From contig NZ_LN879502.1 in NCBI RefSeq assembly GCF_001499655.1, positions 62,001 through 126,000 on the forward strand: 64,000 nt of DNA. The letters are read 5' to 3'. Positions 53,714 to 60,539 of the stretch are shown piece after piece. The notes beneath the pieces are model-generated. The model made no database searches and was not told the origin of the DNA. It saw only the letters and a program-made list of their open reading frames with translations. A program made the translations under genes and the position numbers. This DNA is from Candidatus Protochlamydia naegleriophila (GTDB lineage: Bacteria > Chlamydiota > Chlamydiia > Chlamydiales > Parachlamydiaceae). Numbering within the stretch: the stretch's first letter is position 1; the number at the start of each line of letters is the position of its first letter.

Positions 53714-54900
53714 TGCCGCTTTATCAATATCACTATGTCGATGCCCAGCGTAAAAGGCGTTCAGGCTTGATCGAGGCATTGAGCGAAAGAGAAGCCAAGG
53801 ATAAATTGCGCGATCAAGGGGTCTTAGTTACACAGATTCAGACTAAGGCCAAGGTCAGTTCCAAACAGAATCTTAAAGGCGAAGGCCTGCTTGCCTTTAC
53901 GGTACAGCTATCTCAATTGGTCAATGCAGGAGTGCCTCTCTATGAAAGTTTGACGGCTATTGAGGAGCAATCCAGAGGGGAGCCTTATCATCGCATCGTA
54001 TTGAGCCTTTGCGAGCAAATTCGTACTGGAATGACTTTATCGGCCGCGATGGGAACTTATCCTGAAAGTTTTGATAAGCTTTATTGTGGGATGGTATCTG
54101 CAGGGGAAGCTGTTGGAATGCTTGGGCCTGTATTGGAAAAGTTGACTCAATTTCTTGCCAAGCAGATGAAGCTAAAAAAACAAATCACGACGGCAATGAT
54201 TTATCCTTGCATTTTGGGCGGTTTTTCGATGCTGATCATTGCTTTGCTTCTTGGATTTGTTGTGCCTTCATTAGAAGGTATTTTTGCTGAAAGAGAGCTC
54301 AATGCTTTTACCAATGCAGTCTTAGCCATAAGCCATATCTTCAGAGACTTTTGGTGGCTTTATATTCCAGCAATTGTTGGGGGAGTCTCTTGGGGCATTT
54401 GGAAGTTTCGTTCTCCCGAGGGCAAGCTTTGGATGGAGCAGTATTTGCTGCGCCTCCCTTTGATTAAAACGCTTGTGATTCAAACGGCTGTGGCCCGCTT
54501 CTGTCGGACAATGGGAACTCTTTTACAAGGGGGGCTCAACATGATAGAATCGCTGAGGATTTCACGAGGAGTCATGCGCAACGTTGTCTTGGAAAAAGAG
54601 ATCCAAGTGGCGGAAGGAAAAATTATTGAAGGGCATTCTCTAAGCCAAGAGTTAGGGAAATCGCGCTACATTCCTCAAATGGTCTCGCGCATGCTGGCCG
54701 TAGGAGAAGAGTCTGGCACATCTGTGACAATGCTCAGCCGGATTGCAGACATGTATGAACAAGAGCTGGAAAAAACACTCGACCGCGTCATGGCTCTTGC
54801 TCAGCCAGTTATTTTAATCGTCATGGGACTTGTCATTGGAACAGTGCTTTTGGCGATCTTATTGCCTTTGACCGATGTGAGTTCATTTTCGGTCGGATAG
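53713..54900 (+). CDS. gspF: type II secretion inner-membrane platform protein GspF
   Basis: The 395-residue protein has the GspF layout: two homologous cytoplasmic helical domains with the membrane helices. The N-terminal linker (MPLYQYHYVDAQRKRRSGLI) and the LQGGLNMIESL/LVNAGVPLYESL repeats of the two halves are typical, as are helices near residues 170-195, 215-235 and 365-390. GspF couples GspE to pseudopilin assembly. Start and gspE stop overlap by one base (TAATG), indicating translational coupling. Confidence 0.95.
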   Translation: MPLYQYHYVDAQRKRRSGLIEALSEREAKDKLRDQGVLVTQIQTKAKVSSKQNLKGEGLLAFTVQLSQLVNAGVPLYESLTAIEEQSRGEPYHRIVLSLCEQIRTGMTLSAAMGTYPESFDKLYCGMVSAGEAVGMLGPVLEKLTQFLAKQMKLKKQITTAMIYPCILGGFSMLIIALLLGFVVPSLEGIFAERELNAFTNAVLAISHIFRDFWWLYIPAIVGGVSWGIWKFRSPEGKLWMEQYLLRLPLIKTLVIQTAVARFCRTMGTLLQGGLNMIESLRISRGVMRNVVLEKEIQVAEGKIIEGHSLSQELGKSRYIPQMVSRMLAVGEESGTSVTMLSRIADMYEQELEKTLDRVMALAQPVILIVMGLVIGTVLLAILLPLTDVSSFSVG

Positions 54901-54966
54901 AAAAAAATAGTTTAAACCCAGCTTGCGACCTCTATAGTTAGTAAGCCGGGAAAAGAAATTAAGGAT

Positions 54967-55010
54967 CTCTCTTCTCTCTTTGAAGAGCTATTTTCAAAGG
55001 GTGAAGAGAG
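54967..55010 (+). promoter_or_regulatory. hairpin in the leader of gspG
   Basis: CTCTCTTC (54967-54974) pairs with GAAGAGAG (55003-55010), and TTTGA with TCAAA inside. It lies in the 129-base gap between gspF and gspG, the only long gap in the operon. It could be an RNA processing or attenuation point that sets pseudopilin levels apart from the platform genes. Confidence 0.45.
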
Positions 55011-55029
55011 GTTCTAAAGAGAGGACGTT

Positions 55030-55437
55030 ATGAAAAAGTTTGCTTGCAAGAAGCGTTTTATTACGCTCGTTGAAATGATGATCGTGATGTTTTTGATCGC
55101 CATGATCACAGGTGTCATTGCCTATAATTATACGGGTAGTTTGGAAGAAGGAAAGGCTTTTAAAACCAAAGCCGGGATTGAGAAAATCCATACTATCTTG
55201 GATCTTCACTTGGCGACTCATCCAGAAGAAAAGGACAATATTGATTCTAATTGGAAAGATATTGTAGATAGGTCCCAGCTCGTAAAAAACGCCAAAGAAC
55301 TGGTCAAAGATGGCTGGGGAGTTGAATATAAAGTCACAAAAGATAACGAAGGTGAGATCGAGATCGTCTCTGATAAATATAATGCCTACTTATCAAAAAA
55401 AGGACAGGGCACCTTATTCAATAAAGAGGCGTCTTAA
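55030..55437 (+). CDS. gspG: major pseudopilin GspG
   Basis: The 135-residue protein has a short basic leader, then ITLVEMMIVMFLIAMITGVI with the Glu at position +5 that marks type IV pilin-like proteins, then a helix and a small soluble domain (WGVEYKVTKDNEGEIEI), as in the T2SS major pseudopilin. The residue before the predicted cleavage point is Phe (KKRF/ITLVE), not Gly. GAGAGGA before the ATG supports the start. First of four pseudopilin-like genes. Confidence 0.88.
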   Translation: MKKFACKKRFITLVEMMIVMFLIAMITGVIAYNYTGSLEEGKAFKTKAGIEKIHTILDLHLATHPEEKDNIDSNWKDIVDRSQLVKNAKELVKDGWGVEYKVTKDNEGEIEIVSDKYNAYLSKKGQGTLFNKEAS

Positions 55438-55452
55438 CGTCAATAGTGGATC

Positions 55453-56058
55453 ATGAGGAATATACGACAAGCCCATTTTACGCTACTCGAGCTGCTTATT
55501 GTCCTCTTGATCCTCTCCTTAGGCATCGCTTTAACAGGAGTCAAATTAAAAGAGGCGTATGAAGAGCAGCGCTTTTTTTCTGAATGCGGACAAGTCATCG
55601 ATCAATTGAGAATGGCGCAAGAACTGATGCTCGTTTTGGATAGCGATGTAGAGGTAAGGCTTGCCATCGATCCGGAAACAAAGCAGGTGACAAGCAATCT
55701 TGCAGTGGAAAAACCGCTCAATGATGCGTGGGTAAAATTAATCGAGCGTAAGCTTTCATTTTCTGCCATCCGCTCATACAAATTCGACGATAACCAGGCT
55801 AATCCATTAGTAGTGCGTTTTTCTCTTGGCAATATGAGCAAGGGCAAATTGGTTTTATCTGCGGCTGAGCACAGCCGTACAGGCGAACTGTGGCAGGAAA
55901 CCATCGATTTAATTGGTTATCCAAGTCCGATAGGCAAAAAACGTTTAAGCCAAGAGGCAGATGGGGTAGACTTAAGCCAACGTCTCTATCCTGCAGAGGT
56001 CTATGAAGAGTTATACCCAGAACCTGGAAACAATCCAATTGCTGACAAAAAAAAATAG
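55453..56058 (+). CDS. minor pseudopilin-like protein (GspH position)
   Basis: The 201-residue protein starts MRNIRQAHFTLLELLIVLLI, a pilin-like N-terminus with Glu at +5, and -1 His instead of Gly. A soluble beta-rich domain follows. Position after gspG suggests GspH, which lies near the pseudopilus tip, but no sequence feature beyond the N-terminus proves it. The ATG is 15 bases after the gspG stop. The 3' end overlaps the next gene by 56 bases if that gene starts at 56003. Confidence 0.8.
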   Translation: MRNIRQAHFTLLELLIVLLILSLGIALTGVKLKEAYEEQRFFSECGQVIDQLRMAQELMLVLDSDVEVRLAIDPETKQVTSNLAVEKPLNDAWVKLIERKLSFSAIRSYKFDDNQANPLVVRFSLGNMSKGKLVLSAAEHSRTGELWQETIDLIGYPSPIGKKRLSQEADGVDLSQRLYPAEVYEELYPEPGNNPIADKKK

Positions 56059-56731
56059 CTGCAGGCGGCACTTTCAGCTTTTAGAAGTGATGGTTGCTGT
56101 ATTTTTGATTTTGCTTTGCGCCGCTCCGGCTTTGCGGATCTATACCAATATGTATAAGGAACAGGCCCAAGTTGCTCGCGTTAATCAAAGGGATCATATG
56201 GTTCATCTCATTCATGCAAAAGTGATTGAGCAACTGTATAAGCGCACTATTCCCCTCGATGAGATCCTAGCAGGTGGAGAGAAACCGTTCGAAGACGAAG
56301 AGCTGCAGCCAGAATTAAATCGGCTGAAGTATGAAGCTTCCTATCATCTTTCAATCCTTCTTCCAGTTCGAGAAAAAAAACGGGCAACGTCCAAGCGATT
56401 ACACTCCCAATTGCTCATTCAAATGAAGGACTTAAGCCATCTAACTAAACCTGACACACCCACCGTCTTCAATTATGCTTATGAAGTCTACATCGATCGT
56501 GGAGAAAAAGGTGGCGGAGATGGTAATCAAATGGCCACACCCATTGGAGCTATCGAAGAAGATGGGTATGAAGAGGAGGAAGAAGGCGATGACGATGAAT
56601 CAGCTAATCCAGCAGCACCTGCTGAGCCTTTAAAGAATGAGAAGTTCCCAGCCAGAGGAAGGCCAGCACTACAAAAGAAATCACCAGTCAATGCAGCCAG
56701 CAAACCAGCCAACAGGAGGAAGGGAGGATGA
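56003..56731 (+). CDS. minor pseudopilin-like protein (GspI position)
   Basis: The frame from ATG 56003 gives 242 residues. The pilin-like segment HFQLLEVMVAVFLILLCAAP lies at residues 23-42, so the leader is unusually long; a TTG at 56039 would give a 12-residue leader. The -1 residue is His again. The soluble domain is followed by an acidic run (EEDGYEEEEEGDDDE) and a basic Pro/Ala tail, which are not usual in pseudopilins. GspI is inferred from order. Confidence 0.75.
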   Translation: MKSYTQNLETIQLLTKKNSCRRHFQLLEVMVAVFLILLCAAPALRIYTNMYKEQAQVARVNQRDHMVHLIHAKVIEQLYKRTIPLDEILAGGEKPFEDEELQPELNRLKYEASYHLSILLPVREKKRATSKRLHSQLLIQMKDLSHLTKPDTPTVFNYAYEVYIDRGEKGGGDGNQMATPIGAIEEDGYEEEEEGDDDESANPAAPAEPLKNEKFPARGRPALQKKSPVNAASKPANRRKGG

Positions 56732-57489
56732 AGCGTACTCGAAAACGGCATTTGACCCTTCTTGAGACGCTCATTGCCGTCTCTTTGGTTTCAATTCTTT
56801 TGACTATTGTCTTCGGTTTCTTTAGAGAGCTATCGGAGATCAATCGGATGACTGAGGTGCAGCAAAAAGAAAGCTTTCAGATGCGCTATGTAGAAACACG
56901 GCTGAATTATCTTTTTCAACGCATTGTCAACGAAAATGAAAGCGTAAGAGAAGGCAAGCAGGCCTATAAAAGGAGATTCTATTTCTATACCCAATCGCCT
57001 GAAAAAAGCATTTCTGAATCAACAAGCTTGATTTTTTCCTTTAATAATGGAGCCAGATCCAATCCGGCCTTTTCCGATGATTTGCTAGCGCGTCTTTACA
57101 TCGATGACAAGCACCGCCTGTGCTTGGCAATGTGGCCTATTTATTCAGATAAGCCTCACCAAGAGATGCAAAGAGAAGTGTTATTGGAAAATGTGGCAGC
57201 CATCCATTATAAGTTTTATGCCGCTCCTGAGAGGCATTTGAATGCCGCTGCCATCCAACCTGGCAAAGTGGATACTGAGAATAAGGATCCGGAAAAAGAT
57301 CATTGGCATACCCAGGAGTGGATGAAGAGTTATCAACAAATGCCCTCGATTGTGAATCTGACTGTTAAAGTTGCCAACAAGCCCGAAGATTTGCAGTCAA
57401 GATTGGCGAGAGAAATTCCTTCTCGCGAGATCACGTTTGCATTCGTTTTGCCGAGCAGCATCAATTATATTTACTACCCACCAGGCTGA
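56728..57489 (+). CDS. minor pseudopilin-like protein (GspJ position)
   Basis: The 253-residue protein starts MKRTRKRHLTLLETLIAVSL, a pilin-like N-terminus with Glu at +5 and His at -1. The length and the large beta-rich domain with LLENVAAIHYKFYA fit GspJ, the tip pseudopilin with GspI and GspK. It overlaps the previous gene by four bases (ATGA) and is followed after two bases by the K-like gene. Confidence 0.82.
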   Translation: MKRTRKRHLTLLETLIAVSLVSILLTIVFGFFRELSEINRMTEVQQKESFQMRYVETRLNYLFQRIVNENESVREGKQAYKRRFYFYTQSPEKSISESTSLIFSFNNGARSNPAFSDDLLARLYIDDKHRLCLAMWPIYSDKPHQEMQREVLLENVAAIHYKFYAAPERHLNAAAIQPGKVDTENKDPEKDHWHTQEWMKSYQQMPSIVNLTVKVANKPEDLQSRLAREIPSREITFAFVLPSSINYIYYPPG

Positions 57490-57491
57490 GC

Positions 57492-58316
57492 ATGAATATC
57501 CTACCTTTTGTTTTAGCTCTGCTCTTGGTATTGTCGGTCGTGACGGTTGAAAAGCTGGAAAAGTTTAAGTCATTGATGGCTGTGCAGCATGAATATCAAT
57601 TTTATTTGGATAAGCTCGACCGTAAGGCCTTGAACGAGCACCAAAAAAATATGGGTAAGTGGTCAAAGGCAACATCTCAGCGCCAGCTAAGCTTTTCCTT
57701 TTTCTATGAAAAGTCTTTGCGCGATGGGGAAAAAGCCAAGCAAGTGCGCCAAATTACCGTTGACTTGATCAAAGTCTTATATGGTGATGCGGCTTTTTTT
57801 AAGGAATTGGAAAGCAGGCGCCCCAATTTTATCGACGAGATGCTCGACGACTTCATTGCATCGGCTGACAAGCTGATTGAGGCCGAGAATATTCGGCGCA
57901 TCGAAGAGATTCGGCGCATTCGTTTGAGCGATCCCGAATTGCAGCACGCCTTTTATCTGATGCTCAAAGGAACGACTACGCGAGAGCAATTGCAGGAGAT
58001 GCAGCAAAATACAGATTCTGATGAAAAAAAACCGTTATCGGGCCGCAATCGGGAAAAGGGATATCTTTCCTTGCTCGACTTTTTGAAACATGAAAAAAAC
58101 AATCCTGTTATTAAAATCCGGCATGCACCACGCGAGTTACTGCTCGCCATTTTTGGCAAAGAGGAGATTGTCGAGGCCATCCTTGCCAGACGCAAAGAAT
58201 TGGATCCCAAAAAAACACCAGATGCATCCATGCAATTTGCCAGTGAGTTCAAAGGCAAGCAGAAGCCCGGAATTAGTGACGAATTATTAGACTTTAACAT
58301 TACAACAAAGAAATAA
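57492..58316 (+). CDS. membrane-anchored protein at the GspK position
   Basis: The 274-residue protein has a single N-terminal hydrophobic segment (MNILPFVLALLLVLSVVTVE) without the +5 glutamate. The pattern 'ALLxVLxxxxxV' recalls GspK, the one pseudopilin that lacks Glu+5. The rest is helical and charged (IEAENIRRIEEIRRIRLSDP), unlike the alpha-domain of classical GspK as far as I can see. Its place as last pilin-operon gene is the main argument, so the call is tentative. Confidence 0.65.
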   Translation: MNILPFVLALLLVLSVVTVEKLEKFKSLMAVQHEYQFYLDKLDRKALNEHQKNMGKWSKATSQRQLSFSFFYEKSLRDGEKAKQVRQITVDLIKVLYGDAAFFKELESRRPNFIDEMLDDFIASADKLIEAENIRRIEEIRRIRLSDPELQHAFYLMLKGTTTREQLQEMQQNTDSDEKKPLSGRNREKGYLSLLDFLKHEKNNPVIKIRHAPRELLLAIFGKEEIVEAILARRKELDPKKTPDASMQFASEFKGKQKPGISDELLDFNITTKK

Positions 58317-58323
58317 CGCGAAC

Positions 58324-59298
58324 ATGCAACTTCCAGAAGACCTTCAAAAAGCGATTGAAACGGAAATTGAATCGACCGGCTTAAAAGAATTGAGCCAGGC
58401 AAGAGAAGAATTAACCGACCGTTATCGCATTCCTTCTCAAAAAAGACAGTTTATGACGAGCGATGTGCAGCGGCAATCCTATCTTGCCACGCGTTTACCA
58501 GCTACATATGCAGCCGTATATCAAGCTCTTCAAGCAGTCAAGAAGCAGAGCGAGGAGTTATCACCAAATTCGCTGCTAGATTTGGGGGCAGGGCCTGGAA
58601 CGGCTCTTTGGGCGGCCTGCAATGTTTTTCCAACTCTTCAGTCGGCTACCTTGCTAGAAAAAGATCTCTCCTTGGCAAACTTTGGCAAACGCCTTGCACA
58701 GTATAGCGACCATGCAGCTATTCAAGAGGCCCGCTGGGAGACTGCCGATCTCGAACAGCTGCCCGATTTACCTGTTCACGATATTGTGACACTTTCTTAC
58801 TCGATTGGTGAATTGGCTCCTGCGCTTATTCCAGCCTTATTAGAAAAATGTTGGCAAGCTGCGCGCCAGCTGCTTGTCATTATCGAACCTGGCACACCCA
58901 TTGGATTCGAGCGCATTCGCTTGATACGTCGTCAACTCATTGAAATGGGCGGGCACCTGGTCGCTCCATGCCCTCACCATGCTGAGTGCCCAATGGAAGG
59001 GCAAGATTGGTGCCATTTCGCAGCTAGGATTGAAAGGACCTCCTTTCATCGCCGCTTAAAGAGCGGCAGCCTCTCTTATGAGGATGAAAAATTCTCCTAT
59101 GTAGCGGCTTCTAAAGTCGTGCATCCTCTCCCTCCAGCAAGAATTTTACGCCATCCACACCATCGCTCTGGCCATAGCTTATTCACCCTTTGCACCGCAA
59201 ATGGAGTCAAGCAGGCGACTGTTTCGAAAAGGTGCGGCAGCGACTATAAACAGGCGCGCAAGCTGGAATGGGGAGATCCCTTTCCCTTTAATCTGTGA
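58324..59298 (+). CDS. Rsm22-family small-subunit rRNA methyltransferase-like protein
   Basis: The 324-residue protein contains a SAM-binding motif (SLLDLGAGPGTALWAACNVF), the LVIIEPGTPIGFERIRLIRR region and the cysteine/histidine cluster APCPHHAECPMEGQDWCHF typical of Rsm22, linked in mitochondria to small-subunit assembly. The conserved RIERTSFHRRLKSG and YEDEKFSYVAASK follow. It lies seven bases after the last secretion gene and so probably shares its transcript, although the functions differ. Confidence 0.85.
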   Translation: MQLPEDLQKAIETEIESTGLKELSQAREELTDRYRIPSQKRQFMTSDVQRQSYLATRLPATYAAVYQALQAVKKQSEELSPNSLLDLGAGPGTALWAACNVFPTLQSATLLEKDLSLANFGKRLAQYSDHAAIQEARWETADLEQLPDLPVHDIVTLSYSIGELAPALIPALLEKCWQAARQLLVIIEPGTPIGFERIRLIRRQLIEMGGHLVAPCPHHAECPMEGQDWCHFAARIERTSFHRRLKSGSLSYEDEKFSYVAASKVVHPLPPARILRHPHHRSGHSLFTLCTANGVKQATVSKRCGSDYKQARKLEWGDPFPFNL

Positions 59299-59450
59299 GT
59301 TTCTTGCCAAAAGCTAGAGGCGGTTAGATCGAATTTTAGAGCGTTTAACGCAAGAGATACTGGTTTCAATCATTTGGGGTATTTAGAAAGAGGAGCAGGG
59401 AAGTCAATGGCTTATCATCTCCTCCGCCTCATCTCCGCGTTAAGCTCGCT

Positions 59451-60176
59451 TTAGTGTTTAGAATCGGCCACAACCGAAATATGCGCGACATAGTAGGTTG
59501 TGAGGGCTTCAAATCCAGAATCTGTTCCGACGAACAGCCACAATCTGCCACGATGATCGGTTCTGACCTTTAAGGGAATTTCATTGACAAACTGCTTGGG
59601 TTGGTAAGTGGGATCTAAAGGATCTACTAGTGGATTGGCTAAATCTCCTACCACAATCGCATATTTGCCGCTTTGAGATTGATTGCCTTTATCGACGTTC
59701 AAACGGTAGATAGAACCTTCGGCAACTTTTTTGGGCTCTCTTCTCGAAGCACCCACCTTAAAAAAAACGCTCTCTCCTGGTGAGCCGCCAACGCCGAATT
59801 GGTCAGGAGGAACATTGTTTTCAATGACGACCCTAAAGGTCAAATGGTAATACGTATTAGGCTTTAACCCTTCGATGCGGTGTTTCAAGAACATGAATAG
59901 GTCGTCGCTGTGGTTATTGCCTGTCAAAAGCATCCCTTTTTGCAAGGGTGTTCCATTCAAATCAAGTTGGGTTGGAAGCGATGTCCATCCCCACCCCAAC
60001 TCAAAAAAAGCCTCTTGGCCGACATCGTAGTCGGCAAAATCGCCTACCCATCCTGCATGACCTTTTTCAAAGCTAAAGTCAAATGTCTGCTTTGCGAGCA
60101 GGGGAAAAGATAGGCAGAGTTGCAAGAGCAACATAAGCCAAAAGATTTTAGAGGCTTTTTTCAGGATTTTTCTCAT
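59451..60176 (-). CDS. secreted protein of unknown function
   Basis: The 241-residue protein has a basic start and a signal peptide (IFWLMLLLQLCLSFPLLAKQ). The mature part is beta-rich: FDFSFEKGHAGWVGDFADYD, then YYHLTFRVVIENNVPP and RGRLWLFVGTDSGFEALTTY, like a jelly-roll carbohydrate-binding fold. No cysteine or catalytic motif is apparent. I cannot name a family. It is convergent with the methyltransferase gene and ends 152 bases from it. Confidence 0.75.
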   Translation of the reverse strand: MRKILKKASKIFWLMLLLQLCLSFPLLAKQTFDFSFEKGHAGWVGDFADYDVGQEAFFELGWGWTSLPTQLDLNGTPLQKGMLLTGNNHSDDLFMFLKHRIEGLKPNTYYHLTFRVVIENNVPPDQFGVGGSPGESVFFKVGASRREPKKVAEGSIYRLNVDKGNQSQSGKYAIVVGDLANPLVDPLDPTYQPKQFVNEIPLKVRTDHRGRLWLFVGTDSGFEALTTYYVAHISVVADSKH

Positions 60177-60539
60177 CAGGCGTCCAGGATTAGGAAGAGT
60201 TTTTAGAGAACATGATAACAGCTGCTTAAAAATTTTCCTATGGTATGAGATAAACTTTTTAGCACAGTCATGAGAGCTTGGGAACTTAAGATTAAATGCG
60301 GCCTCTTTGAAGATATTTAAGCTATTAATGCCTGAGTTGATTGAAAGCTACTGTTTGCTGTCTCTGTTATTTAGCCATGTTTCCGCTGCAAACATTAATT
60401 TTGACTTTTGGCGTTGTATCGTTTATCCATATATTTTACCCATCCTTGGACTAAAGTTCTTTTATTTTTACTTGATATTATCCAATGAAAGATTGATTGC
60501 GGCTCATGATGTTAAGTAACAACGTAGTAGGAGTGAATT
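60177..60539. other. divergent promoter gap
   Basis: This 363-base gap separates divergent secreted-protein genes. A 70-codon hydrophobic frame at 60307-60519 has no ribosome site and is probably chance. I see no repeat or hairpin of note. Confidence 0.4.

Noticed and set aside
60307-60519. 70-codon hydrophobic plus-strand ORF
   Set aside because: No ribosome site; hydrophobic character follows from T-rich DNA in the promoter gap.
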